Shown piece after piece: positions 8,401-16,595 of a DNA stretch of 64,000 bases (positions within the stretch are counted from its first letter, which is position 1; each line of letters starts with the position of its first letter). This DNA comes from CAZMBI01 sp964564675 (GTDB lineage Bacteria; Pseudomonadota; Alphaproteobacteria; Rickettsiales; UBA3002): NCBI GenBank assembly GCA_964564675.1, contig CAZMBI010000002.1:124001-188000 (forward strand). Reading direction: 5' to 3'. Made by a program: the position numbers and the translations under genes. The notes beneath the pieces were generated by a model. That model was not told the DNA's origin. It worked only from the letters and a program-made list of their open reading frames with translations, and searched no databases.

Positions 8401-9819
8401 TTACACGCGCGTCACGATTAACTTTTCCTGCGTGTAATCCTGTATGGTGTAGGGAATGCCGCTGACGCCGAGGCCGCTCGTCCGGCGGCCGCCGAAAGGC
8501 ATCCAGTCGACGCGGAAGGCGGTGTGATCATTGAGCATGACGGCGGCGGCATCCAGCCGCTCGGCGGTGTAGTGCAGCTGCGCGTGATCACGGCCGAACA
8601 CCGCAGCCTGAAAGGCATAGCGCGAATCATTGGCGCGGGCGATGGCGTCATCGAGTTCATCATAGCCATAAACACAGATGACCGGGCCGAAGATTTCAGC
8701 GCGCGTGACCTTTGACTGCGCATCGGGATCGAGCAAAACGGTCGGCTGGTAGAGGGTTTCGGAAATCATATCGCCGCCGGTCATCACCTTGGCGCCTTCG
8801 GAAACCGCCTCCTGCACCCAGTTATCGATGCGCTGCAGGGCTTGCGGGCGGATGATGGGGCCGACTTCAGTGGTATCATGCAGCGGATTGCCGACCGTGA
8901 GTTTTTCCGCCGCCTCACCGAGGGCGCGGGCAAAGACGCCGGCTTCCGCCCAAGGCAGATACACCCGCTGCACCGATACACAGACCTGACCGGCATGGGT
9001 CATCCCCCCTTTCAGCAGCGCTGGAATCACCGCCTCATGATCGGTATGCGGCAGCAGGATGACCGGCGCATTACCGCCATGCTCCAGCGCGCAGCGCGTG
9101 CCGGGGGCGAGCTTACTGCGCAGGTTCCAGCCCACTTCGGCATCGCCGATATAGCTGACAAAGGCGATGCGCTCATCAGCGCAGATGCGTTCGGTATGGG
9201 CATGGGTGCTAAACACCGGGCGGCACCAGTCCTGGGGCAGGCCGGCTTTGTAGACCAGTTCGATGAATTTCAGGCAGGTCAGCGGCGTGGCCGAAGCGGG
9301 TTTGACAATGACCGGGCAGCCGGCGGCAATGGCCGGCACCACCTGATGCACGATCAGGTTAAGCGGGTGATTAAAAGCACTGATGGCGAATACCGGCCCG
9401 ATGGGCTCGCGGATGGTTTGCATGCGCCGGTCCTGCGCGGCTTTACTGAGTCCGGAGGGTGTCTCGCGTCCGGTCATGACCTCGGCAATGGCGGTGACGG
9501 CGTAGCGGATACCTTCAACGGCGCGGCTCACCTCCACGCGCGCGTCGCTGATGGGTTTGCCGCCTTCGCTGGCGATGAGCGTAGCAAAGGCTTCGGGCGC
9601 ATCGTCGAGCAGATCGGCCAGAGCGGTGAGAATCTCGATACGCCGCCAGGCGGGCAACCACTCGCTGCGTTTGAGGAAGCAGCGCTCGGCTTCGGCGAGA
9701 TAGGCATCGATATGATCCCACGACGTATAGGGCAGCTCATCGATCAGCGACCGGTCATAAGGCGCATACACGGCGAAGCTTGTCTGTGTTGATTTCGGTT
9801 TTTCGGGTGCAACAGTCAT
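8401..9819 (-). CDS. Aldehyde dehydrogenase family protein
   Basis: 472-residue NAD(P)+-dependent aldehyde dehydrogenase. Visible features are the cofactor region GPVFAISAFNHPLN, the lysine site PVIVKPASATPL, the catalytic Glu in LEHGGNAPVI, and the catalytic Cys in HAGQVCVSVQR. The C-terminal signature is VDWMPFGGRRTSGLG. It resembles the lactaldehyde/phosphonoacetaldehyde/glyceraldehyde-3-phosphate (non-phosphorylating) branch, but the substrate cannot be set from sequence alone. Complete, no sign of decay. It may share a transcript with xthA downstream. Confidence 0.93.
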   Translation of the reverse strand: MTVAPEKPKSTQTSFAVYAPYDRSLIDELPYTSWDHIDAYLAEAERCFLKRSEWLPAWRRIEILTALADLLDDAPEAFATLIASEGGKPISDARVEVSRAVEGIRYAVTAIAEVMTGRETPSGLSKAAQDRRMQTIREPIGPVFAISAFNHPLNLIVHQVVPAIAAGCPVIVKPASATPLTCLKFIELVYKAGLPQDWCRPVFSTHAHTERICADERIAFVSYIGDAEVGWNLRSKLAPGTRCALEHGGNAPVILLPHTDHEAVIPALLKGGMTHAGQVCVSVQRVYLPWAEAGVFARALGEAAEKLTVGNPLHDTTEVGPIIRPQALQRIDNWVQEAVSEGAKVMTGGDMISETLYQPTVLLDPDAQSKVTRAEIFGPVICVYGYDELDDAIARANDSRYAFQAAVFGRDHAQLHYTAERLDAAAVMLNDHTAFRVDWMPFGGRRTSGLGVSGIPYTIQDYTQEKLIVTRV

Positions 9820-9995
9820 GATGTCACTAAACGTAGCAAGCGCGCCGGGCTTTGTCTATCAGGCCTTGCGGTAGAAACATCAATGCGGCGTTAAGCTATG
9901 CCGGCGGTGCGCTCGCGAAGAGGGTAAACGCTTGTCATGCCCAACGCGTTTGCGGCAGTTGCCATCGGCACGCGAACGTGCCACTATCACGAGCC

Positions 9996-10937
9996 ATGAA
10001 CGAACCCGCGCCCGCCGATTCACCGCTTGTGACCTTTTTTAAAGGCATGGCCATGGGCACGGCCGATATTATTCCTGGTGTCTCCGGCGGGACTATGGCG
10101 TTTATTCTGGGCATCTATGAACGCCTGCTGGCGGTGATCCGCGCGGCCGATACGACGGCGGTGCGTGAGCTGTGCACGGGGCGTATCGGCGCGCTGTGGC
10201 AACGGTTTCAGCCACGGTTTGCCATCCCGCTGTTGCTGGGCATTATCGGCGCAGTGGTGGTGATGACCAAAGTGATCCGGCTGCCGGCATTGCTGCATAA
10301 CCACCCGGAACCGGTTTACGGCCTGTTTTTCGGGTTGATCGCCGGGTCGATTCTGGTGTTGTTCCGCGACTATATTGACAGGCTGCGCCCGCGTGACGGG
10401 CTGGTGGTGCTGGCCGGGGTGGCGTTCGGGCTGTTTATCGTCACGCTGACACCGACGCAGACACCCGATGCGCCGTGGTTTTTTGCGCTGTGCGGGGCGC
10501 TGGCCATTTCCGCTATGCTGATGCCGGGCGTCTCCGGCTCGTTTATTCTGTTGATTCTGGGCAAATATGCCGCGGTGCTGGAGGCGATCGCAAGCCTAAA
10601 CGGGAGTGTGCTGGCGCCGTTTATGCTGGGCTGCGCGGTCGGGCTGCTCAGCTTTGCGCGGCTGGTGGGCTATCTGTTGCAGCGCTTTCACCGCCACACC
10701 ATTTTGGTGATCAGTGGGGTGCTTGTGGGCACGTTATATGCTATCTGGCCGTTTCAGCTGCGCGAATACGCCCTGGTGCAGGGAAAGGAACGGCTGCTGG
10801 CCAGCAGCCCGGTCTGGCCGCAGACGCTCAGCACGGATACGGCGCTGGCGCTCGGTCTGATGGTGCTGGGCACGGTGGCGGTGTGGGCCCTGGCGGCGGC
10901 TGCGGCGCGCAAGCAGGCGTGGGTGCCGCTGGATTAA
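9996..10937 (+). CDS. DUF368 polytopic membrane protein
   Basis: 313 residues from the ATG at 9996. The family signature FFKGMAMGTADIIPGVSGGT opens the protein, and a second copy of the re-entrant motif, MLMPGVSGSFILLILGKY, lies near the middle. About eight hydrophobic segments are visible. DUF368 proteins belong to the group of inner-membrane proteins recently linked to undecaprenyl-phosphate translocation (PopT), so lipid-carrier recycling is the likely role. The longer upstream frame lacks family residues and was not used. Confidence 0.9.
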   Translation: MNEPAPADSPLVTFFKGMAMGTADIIPGVSGGTMAFILGIYERLLAVIRAADTTAVRELCTGRIGALWQRFQPRFAIPLLLGIIGAVVVMTKVIRLPALLHNHPEPVYGLFFGLIAGSILVLFRDYIDRLRPRDGLVVLAGVAFGLFIVTLTPTQTPDAPWFFALCGALAISAMLMPGVSGSFILLILGKYAAVLEAIASLNGSVLAPFMLGCAVGLLSFARLVGYLLQRFHRHTILVISGVLVGTLYAIWPFQLREYALVQGKERLLASSPVWPQTLSTDTALALGLMVLGTVAVWALAAAAARKQAWVPLD

Positions 10938-10952
10938 CGTTTTGCATGCCGC

Positions 10953-11471
10953 TTAATGCCCGCTTTTTTGCCAGTGTACGACGAGGGCATCCAGCCCCTC
11001 GCGCAGGGCCATGATCTCGCGCTCGATGCGCCCGGCCAGCCGGCGGTTGTCAAAGGCGGATGTCAGCCACCGGCGGTTCAGATAAAATGGCCGTTCATTA
11101 TAGACACAAACCTGAATGACCGGGTCAAAACGGCCGATCGCGTGCAGCTGAGCAATGGCCTCCTGATATTCCGCTTCACGTGCCTGTCGCCAGCGCGGGT
11201 CGTCCTCTTCGCCGGCGTCGTAGCCGTAGATGCGCGTCAGATCGAACGCCGAGACGCCCGGCGCGCCGAAGCGAATGGTGTGCAGCCAGCGCAGATGCAG
11301 ACCGTAACTGTGCTGCTTATCATTGATAATATCGCGTTCGAGGCATAAGTCGATGGCCTCCATGGTTTCCTGATAGGCGCGCTTGAACAACAGTTCAGGC
11401 GTGCCGGTTTCGGTGCTGGGCTGATGTTTCGGACGTCCACGACGGCGCCCGACGGGGAAGGCGGCAGACAT
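10953..11471 (-). CDS. Unknown protein with AT-hook-like N-terminus
   Basis: 172 residues. The start at 11471 is set by AGGAG seven bases upstream. The N-terminus has the basic run GRRRGRPKHQP, whose GRP core resembles an AT-hook. Helical sequence follows (ELLFKRAYQETMEAIDLCLE, YGLHLRWLHTIRFG). I do not recognise the family; a DNA-packaging or regulatory adaptor is possible given the prophage-like genes further along. The gene lies 42 bp downstream of the next unknown gene on the same strand and ends 15 bp from the DUF368 stop, tail to tail. Confidence 0.7.
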   Translation of the reverse strand: MSAAFPVGRRRGRPKHQPSTETGTPELLFKRAYQETMEAIDLCLERDIINDKQHSYGLHLRWLHTIRFGAPGVSAFDLTRIYGYDAGEEDDPRWRQAREAEYQEAIAQLHAIGRFDPVIQVCVYNERPFYLNRRWLTSAFDNRRLAGRIEREIMALREGLDALVVHWQKSGH

Positions 11472-11513
11472 AACTGGCTCCTGGATAAAGGGTGACGGAT
11501 GCACCGGGCGGTG

Positions 11514-11981
11514 CTAACTATCCGCGCGGAGATTGACGCGGATGGTTTGCAGCTTCGCCGGATGCATGGAAAATGCGGCATGCGCAAGATGCTGCACGGT
11601 GTAGCTGATATCCGCCGCCGGCGGGCGGGGCCGCGCCCGATGCGTCAGCACGTGGCCGGCCAGTTCCTGCGCGGCGCGCTCGCGGATATAATCCGGATCA
11701 TAGCCGGCCAACTCGCAGACCATGCGGAAATCGCGGCTGTTGCCGGTCAGCCAGGCCAGCGCCTCGCGCCGGCGGTGACGGAATTCGGCTTTGCGCGAAT
11801 TGCTTAAGGCATCGGTGCGCATCTGATTGATGACGGCGCACCATAATAATTGTTCGCTATAGGTCGGATTGATGGGCTCGCCGAAGAGGAGGTCATCCAG
11901 GCTGCTGCCCTTCTGCCGCCGCACCCGGGCCGGCTTGGGGCGGGGTTCTCCCATCGCTGGAGACGCGCTGTGATCAGGCAT
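11514..11981 (-). CDS. Unknown protein, DNA-associated type
   Basis: 155 residues, started by ATG 11981 behind AGGGAG. Contains LLWCAVINQMRTDAL and the segment ALAWLTGNSRDFRMVCELAG followed by YDPDYIRERA. The pattern (a)WL.s.DFr.VC.lAG.dpd is one I associate with small proteins in alphaproteobacterial prophages. Pro/Arg-rich stretches flank the helical part. It probably forms a two-gene unit with 10953-11471. Function unknown; a phage-derived regulator is a guess. Confidence 0.65.
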   Translation of the reverse strand: MPDHSASPAMGEPRPKPARVRRQKGSSLDDLLFGEPINPTYSEQLLWCAVINQMRTDALSNSRKAEFRHRRREALAWLTGNSRDFRMVCELAGYDPDYIRERAAQELAGHVLTHRARPRPPAADISYTVQHLAHAAFSMHPAKLQTIRVNLRADS

Positions 11982-12120
11982 ACGATACTCCCTGTAGTAT
12001 TCATGGCATCACGCACATGGTTGATAAATATCTTGAGGAAAAAGAATAGCTTAGGATTACAGGCGAGGCTGCCATTCACCGGATTGCAGATGAATCCTGC
12101 TTTATTTTGGATATATCTGT

Positions 12121-12149
12121 TGTTGGTATACATCTCAGGTTTTATATCC
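12121..12149 (+). promoter_or_regulatory. Candidate promoter for the 26-residue ORF
   Basis: TTGTTG (12121-12126), a 17-nt spacer and TATATC (12144-12149) precede a perfect Shine-Dalgarno. Each hexamer matches 4 of 6 consensus bases. Confidence 0.35.
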
Positions 12150-12177
12150 TATATTTGAGCAACCATAGGAGGAGTTA

Positions 12178-12258
12178 TGCGCAATGCAATCAAAAAGTGA
12201 AGGGGTAAAATTTTTTCATTTTGCCACTTCCATAATGGGACAGCTGGGATTATCCTAA
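12178..12258 (+). CDS. Possible small protein (26 residues)
   Basis: ATG 12178 stands just behind AGGAGGAG, the strongest Shine-Dalgarno in the window, with a promoter-like pair upstream. The frame runs 26 codons to TAA. It starts MAMQSKSEGVKFF and ends MGQLGLS. The segment around EGVKF is also encoded by a 14-mer shared with 37246-37259, so this could be a dispersed repeat with coding appearance. The surrounding 11982-12445 has no other gene; it is AT-rich and ends with a palindrome. Confidence 0.4.
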   Translation, partial: CAMQSKSEGVKFFHFATSIMGQLGLS

Positions 12259-12326
12259 AATAATCTAGAATCGGGAAAGTGTGGGATGTATCCGATGGCG
12301 CGTCAGGCGTAAGAAGGGGATGCGCC

Positions 12327-12347
12327 ATGCTGAACCCGGTTCAGCAT
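12327..12347. repeat. Palindromic REP-like element
   Basis: ATGCTGAACC and GGTTCAGCAT form a perfect 10-bp inverted repeat about a central C. This resembles the CATGCTGAAC...GTTCAGCATG interspersed palindromes common in alphaproteobacterial chromosomes. It lies between the small ORF and the RimK-type gene, and may act as a transcript-end hairpin for either side. Confidence 0.55.
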
Positions 12348-12445
12348 CCCGCATGCCGCGATCTTGTCTGCAATCGTTATGCCATTGTGAGCCCATTGCA
12401 TCAGGCCGTTCCGCATAGCCGGACTGCCGGACTCACGGGATCGGC

Positions 12446-13828
12446 TTAACCGGCCTTTTTCTTCTTCGGCTTACCGGCCTGTTTTTCGATACATTCAATC
12501 ATCAGCCCGGCAATGTCCTTTGCGGTAATGTTTTCCACCCCTTCCAGACCGGGAGAGGAGTTGACTTCCAGCACTTTAGGGCCGGTCGAGGCACGGATGA
12601 TATCCACCCCGGCGACTTTCAGCCCCATGAGCTTGGTGGCTTTCACCGCCAGCTTGCGCTCTTCGGGCGTGACACGGATACTGCGCGCCGACCCGCCGCG
12701 ATGCAAATTGGCGCGGAACTCGCCTTTGCCGGCCACGCGTTCAATCGAGCCGACGACTTTTTCGTCGATCACTAAACAGCGAATGTCACGGCCCTCCGCC
12801 TCTTTGACAAATTCCTGCACAAGGATGTCGGCGGCCAGTGACTTAAAGGCGTTGATGACGGATTCGGCCGCCTTACCGGTTTCCGCCAGCACCACGCCGC
12901 GGCCCTGGGTGCCTTCTAGCAGCTTCACAACCAGCGGCGCGCCCCCCACCATTTTAATGATTTCCTTGGTATCCTGCGGAGAATTGGCAAAGCCGGTGGT
13001 TGGCATCGGCACGCCTTTGGAAGCCAGCATCTGCAGCGAGCGGAGTTTATCGCGCGAGCGGGCGATGGCCACCGAATCGTTCAGGCAATAGGCTCCCATC
13101 ATCTGAAACTGGCGCAGCACCGCATTGCCGTAAAACGTGATGCGCGGCTTGATGCGCGGGATCACGGCATCGTAGAGTTCCAGTATCTCGCCGCCGCGAT
13201 AATGGATTTCGGGCTCGTCCGCCGAGATGTTCATAAAGCACTGTTCGATATTGATAAAGCGCATGTCATGCCCGCGCTGTTTACCGGCCTCCAGCAGGCG
13301 GCGGTTGGAATACAACTCGCGGTTGGAGGCCAGCACCGCAATCTTTAATCCTTTGTGCTCGGTTGGCTTGTCGGAATACAGCGCCCTGGCGTCGCTATCG
13401 TTCAAATGGCGGCGGCTGAAGGAGATTTCCGGATCCACCAGCATGCGGCCTTCCATCGCCTCACGCCCCAGCAGCATGCGGTAACCCATCGAGTCGCGGT
13501 TGGTCAGCGTGAGAAAAATGGGCCATTCGTTATCGCCGAATTTAAGCGGCGTTTCGATGACGGGGCGATATTCCGTGAGCCCGTTGGAGCTTTTGACCTC
13601 GCGATGCTCAACCAGCTTGGCGCGGCACTGGACACTGATTTTCTCATTCTTTTGCACCGGGTGCACATCAAAGCGCACCCATTTCTCGCCGCGGGCGGTG
13701 TAGATTTTGATGTTGAACGCATGCAGCGCCGAGGTGCGCGCACCAGAATCCACCCGCGCCTTGATCGCAGGCAGGTTGAGCGCGAGCAGCGCCACCCACT
13801 CTTCTTTACCGATAATCAGTTTTGACAT
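12446..13828 (-). CDS. RimB-like protease domain fused to RimK-type glutamate ligase
   Basis: 460 residues, two parts. Residues 1-150: retropepsin-like 'ATP-dependent zinc protease' (RimB/DUF785) domain with the aspartyl motif VDSGARTSALHA and MLLGREAME. Residues 160-450: RimK family ATP-grasp ligase, with LKIAVLASNRELYSNRRLLE, DAVIPRIKPRITFYG, VVKLLEGTQGRGVVL, the metal-binding RDIRCLVI, and KVLEVNSSPGLEGVE. RimK adds glutamates to ribosomal protein S6 in enterobacteria, and RimB is a protease partner. A fusion would couple addition and trimming. The tail KPKKKKAG is lysine-rich. Substrate here is unknown. Confidence 0.9.
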   Translation of the reverse strand: MSKLIIGKEEWVALLALNLPAIKARVDSGARTSALHAFNIKIYTARGEKWVRFDVHPVQKNEKISVQCRAKLVEHREVKSSNGLTEYRPVIETPLKFGDNEWPIFLTLTNRDSMGYRMLLGREAMEGRMLVDPEISFSRRHLNDSDARALYSDKPTEHKGLKIAVLASNRELYSNRRLLEAGKQRGHDMRFINIEQCFMNISADEPEIHYRGGEILELYDAVIPRIKPRITFYGNAVLRQFQMMGAYCLNDSVAIARSRDKLRSLQMLASKGVPMPTTGFANSPQDTKEIIKMVGGAPLVVKLLEGTQGRGVVLAETGKAAESVINAFKSLAADILVQEFVKEAEGRDIRCLVIDEKVVGSIERVAGKGEFRANLHRGGSARSIRVTPEERKLAVKATKLMGLKVAGVDIIRASTGPKVLEVNSSPGLEGVENITAKDIAGLMIECIEKQAGKPKKKKAG

Positions 13829-13920
13829 GTCACGCTCCGATGGTGCCCGGCGTGGGGAAGGGATCCGCTATCGGAACAGTGATACATTGACCCATTTGAT
13901 AACCAAAAGGAGAAACAGTC

Positions 13921-14313
13921 ATGACAATCCCAGCAACTCATATCCAAAATCTGCGCGTAAGTTTAAGCGAGACGGCGCGCATGGTCAAATGCTGTGTGGC
14001 GCAGGTGCAAAAAAGCCTCGATGATTCCGGCGAGGACGCCGCCATGCGGACCGCACTGCTGGGCAAAGACAGTATTGTCAGCGCGCTGGCCAAGCTGCTG
14101 GCAATGCAAAAACAGGTGATTGAGCTGATGGCGCAGGTGGAAGCCATGGGCGCGGAGGCCAGACGCGACAAGGCGGCGCATGACAACGGCGAATGGTTCA
14201 AACCGATGGCGGATGCGGACTGGGAGCTTCTGGAGCGTAGTGTTGCGCGGTGGCGGGCGAGTCAAGACGCGTCGACGGCACCTCCTCCAGACGAGCCTGC
14301 AGCATCCGCGTGA
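13921..14313 (+). CDS. Unknown helical protein (terminase-small-subunit candidate)
   Basis: 130 residues behind AAAAGGAGAAACAGTC. Mostly helical: LRVSLSETARMVKCCVAQVQ, then GKDSIVSALAKLLAMQKQVI, with a Trp-containing end (DADWELLERSVARWRAS). It is the only + strand gene between the housekeeping block and the terminase. Small proteins with a KDS.v..L.kL..mq pattern occur near terminases in some alphaproteobacterial prophages in my recollection, so a small-terminase role is possible but weak. Its last 116 bp overlap the 3' end of the convergent gene 14198-15220. Confidence 0.6.
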   Translation: MTIPATHIQNLRVSLSETARMVKCCVAQVQKSLDDSGEDAAMRTALLGKDSIVSALAKLLAMQKQVIELMAQVEAMGAEARRDKAAHDNGEWFKPMADADWELLERSVARWRASQDASTAPPPDEPAASA

Positions 14314-15220
14314 GGGTGGCGGGATCCTGCGCGATGTCACCGCGTTCGGCAAGGTGCCGGCTGAGGCGCTCGATCAGCGCCGTATCACTGGTGCGGCCCT
14401 GACGGCGCAACACGTCGCCTGCCATATCGAGCAGTCGGTCGATCTGCGCGTCGTTAAACAGGACGCTTTCGGCTGATTTGCTGGCAAAGGCCAGAAACCC
14501 CTGACCAACCAGATAGCTCACCGCCGCTGCAACCTTGAGCTGATAAGCGCGCTGGCGGCCGGGATTGGCCCGCTCGCGCAGGGCGCTTTTGAGCAACGCG
14601 AGATCGTGCAGCGTGTAAAGCGTGGCGGAGATGCGTAGCGGTTTATCGAGAAACCATTGCGGGCTTAAGGTGGCAGCCTGTGACGGTTCATCGGCGGGTT
14701 TTTCCGGTAAGGCAAGGCCGCTGGCCGCACCCGCCATGACCAGTACACCGCTGGCGGCCTCCCACGGGTCCGGAATTTTCTGACGCAGACCGGCGCGCAG
14801 CATGGTGACCCCGCCGGCAAAGAAAATACCGTTTAAGATCTGCGACGGGTAGCGGTAGAGAAACTGCTCGACGCGCGTTTTCAGGTGGGTGCGATCCTGC
14901 AGGTGCTGCCGGTGAAGCGTAGAATCGGCGGGGATATCGATGCCTTCGACTGCGAGATAATCCGCCAGATCATAGGCCAGCTGGCGTTCGCGGATGGCCA
15001 GCGGCATCTGGCCGTAAAACGCCGCCGCCAGCCCGCCGGTGGCCCAGCTTAGGCCGGTGAAGGCGCGGTCGGGCCGCTTGTTGATCAGCCCGTGAGCGGC
15101 CAACGCGCCATCGGCTATCAGGTAGCTGTAACCAGCGTAATTGAGCGCGGATTCGCGCCACCCCGCCCAGCCGGAAAGGTCGGCGTCTTCCGCGCGGTCG
15201 TCTGAGGGCGAGTCGTGCAT
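14198..15220 (-). CDS. Unknown membrane-associated protein
   Basis: 340 residues from ATG 15220. Hydrophobic Gly/Ala-rich segments at about residues 30-75 (LNYAGYSYLIADGALAAHGL, GLSWATGGLAAAFYGQMPLA), 130-175 (NGIFFAGGVTMLRAG, ASGVLVMAGAASGLALP) and 235-255 suggest several membrane passes. The C-terminal 90 residues are hydrophilic and Pro-rich. No family recognised. The 3' end overlaps 13921-14313, tail to tail, by 116 bp, which implies late acquisition or an extended terminus. Confidence 0.65.
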   Translation of the reverse strand: MHDSPSDDRAEDADLSGWAGWRESALNYAGYSYLIADGALAAHGLINKRPDRAFTGLSWATGGLAAAFYGQMPLAIRERQLAYDLADYLAVEGIDIPADSTLHRQHLQDRTHLKTRVEQFLYRYPSQILNGIFFAGGVTMLRAGLRQKIPDPWEAASGVLVMAGAASGLALPEKPADEPSQAATLSPQWFLDKPLRISATLYTLHDLALLKSALRERANPGRQRAYQLKVAAAVSYLVGQGFLAFASKSAESVLFNDAQIDRLLDMAGDVLRRQGRTSDTALIERLSRHLAERGDIAQDPATLTRMLQARLEEVPSTRLDSPATAQHYAPEAPSPHPPSV

Positions 15221-15307
15221 CACCGTTTACTATAGCAGGATTACATGCCGCTTAGATGACGTTTCGATGAAAGCTGCACAGCAGGTGGTTAAAATGCAGC
15301 GGTCGTG

Positions 15308-16078
15308 TTAATGCAGCGTGGGGCCCGTGGAATTATCCGGTATATACAGCATATTGGCGCGGACGGTAAATACTCCCTCGTGCAACGGGTCGCCGGGTTT
15401 GGCGGAAAAGCGCGGGGCCTTATGGCGATAGAGCTTCCACAGCCGGCCATGTTCCTGCACCAGAGTGCTCAGCGCCGCCAGACCGGCTAATTCGTCAAAC
15501 GATTCGGTGGCCACCTGATTGGCGTGCTCAATCATATCGGCAAACAGTTGCAGCATGGGGCCGACGCGATAGGTGGCAAAACAGGGCGCCTGAATGGCCT
15601 GATGCCCGGCCACGCGGATGGCGCGGATAAACGAAGTGGGCAACGGGGCGTGGCTTTGGCGCGCCTCCAGCATGCGCTTGAGGCGCTGGCGCAGGATTGC
15701 GTTGCGCTCGCTGCGCGGATTGTCATAGCGCTCCGGCAGCATCAGCGGTTCATAACGGGCCTGCTCCATGCGCGCTTCCAGAAAGAAGGACTGCATTAAC
15801 GGGCTGTCCGGCGCGGTGCAGGCGGTGAACTGACTGCGGGCCTCGTCTTCGCTGAGCCAGCCTTCCGAGGAAATGGAGGCGGCAACATTGACCAGATCGG
15901 CCATGAATTCGGTGACTTTGTGACCCGGAACATAATGCAAATCAACGTAGCTGAGGGCGGATTCAGCGGCATCGCTCACGATTTTGCGGCAATTGGGGAA
16001 TAACACAGCGCCGCTATCGCTTAATTGATCAAAAAAGCTGTTCAGAATCTCCAGAAAATCGGATGATTCACGCGCCAT
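15308..16078 (-). CDS. Unknown soluble helical protein
   Basis: 256 residues, no signal or membrane segment. Helical throughout, with basic regions (RSERNAILRQRLKRMLEARQ). A few cysteines occur (LFPNCRKI, IQAPCFATYRVG). I know no homologue. An extended -10 (16084-16092) ends only 5 bp before the ATG, so the mRNA may be leaderless. It is the middle of a five-gene minus-strand stretch of unknown proteins just before the terminase. Confidence 0.7.
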   Translation of the reverse strand: MARESSDFLEILNSFFDQLSDSGAVLFPNCRKIVSDAAESALSYVDLHYVPGHKVTEFMADLVNVAASISSEGWLSEDEARSQFTACTAPDSPLMQSFFLEARMEQARYEPLMLPERYDNPRSERNAILRQRLKRMLEARQSHAPLPTSFIRAIRVAGHQAIQAPCFATYRVGPMLQLFADMIEHANQVATESFDELAGLAALSTLVQEHGRLWKLYRHKAPRFSAKPGDPLHEGVFTVRANMLYIPDNSTGPTLH

Positions 16079-16083
16079 TCTTA

Positions 16084-16092
16084 TTTATAGCA
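16084..16092 (-). promoter_or_regulatory. Extended -10 promoter, probable leaderless start
   Basis: On the minus strand TGCTATAAA fits the extended -10 form TGnTATAAT. Only five bases separate it from the ATG of 15308-16078, so transcription would begin at or next to the start codon. No Shine-Dalgarno is present. Confidence 0.45.
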
Positions 16093-16104
16093 TAAAAAGG
16101 GGGC

Positions 16105-16131
16105 TACGGGAATCGGGAATACGGGAAGCGG
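16105..16131. repeat. GGGAATACGGGAA repeat copy
   Basis: CTACGGGAATCGGGAATACG and its continuation repeat the unit seen at the dnaX 3' end (28-125). It sits between two minus-strand unknown genes. Confidence 0.45.
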
Positions 16132-16137
16132 GGGCGG

Positions 16138-16416
16138 CTATACCTCAAAACCATAGCGCTCTTTGAGCATGCGCTTGGTTTCCTCGTTGGGCTCCTCGCC
16201 GTAGCAGGAGGCGATAACCTTGCCGTAATCTTCCAGATCGATCATGCCATCCCCCTGAATGGCCTTCATAAAAGCGGCCTCGCGCGGGGGTTCGACCAGC
16301 ACGAAATAATACGCCCAGCGGCCGGTTGAATCCTTAGCCTTTAATTTGTGCACCAGATGACCTTTTTTGGCCACGATCTGGTCAACAAACGAGCGTTTTT
16401 CTGTCGTATCGTCCAT
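16138..16416 (-). CDS. Small protein, paralogue of 42578-42925
   Basis: 92 residues, charged, soluble. The C-terminal 60 residues align with the product of 42578-42925: Y.V.V.....AFM.A...G.....DYG.VI.S..GE.P.E...RM..EYGF. Here this reads REAAFMKAIQGDGMIDLEDY and then MLKERYGFEV. The family is unknown to me; its compact alternation of strand and helix suggests a small alpha/beta fold. A good -35/-10 pair with an overlapping palindrome lies upstream (16456-16488), so it is probably regulated on its own. Confidence 0.7.
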   Translation of the reverse strand: MDDTTEKRSFVDQIVAKKGHLVHKLKAKDSTGRWAYYFVLVEPPREAAFMKAIQGDGMIDLEDYGKVIASCYGEEPNEETKRMLKERYGFEV

Positions 16417-16455
16417 AGCTTAGCGCGCAACCCTGTGTTGTGCTCTTGTTGCAAA

Positions 16456-16488
16456 TTTCAGCATACTGAAACCGCGTTATAATTTCAA
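16456..16488 (-). promoter_or_regulatory. Promoter with overlapping palindromic operator
   Basis: On the minus strand: TTGAAA (16483-16488), a 17-nt spacer, TATGCT (16460-16465). The perfect inverted repeat TTTCAG-TATG-CTGAAA (16456-16471) covers the -10, as expected of a repressor site. It would drive the small gene at 16138-16416. Confidence 0.5.
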
Positions 16489-16595
16489 TCCATCTGCACC
16501 ACAAGCGGGTTTATATGAATTTTTTACGACAATCCGGGACTTATGGGTGACAGAGGGGGCATGATCATCCCGCGGCGAAGATAAGATAGCACGGC

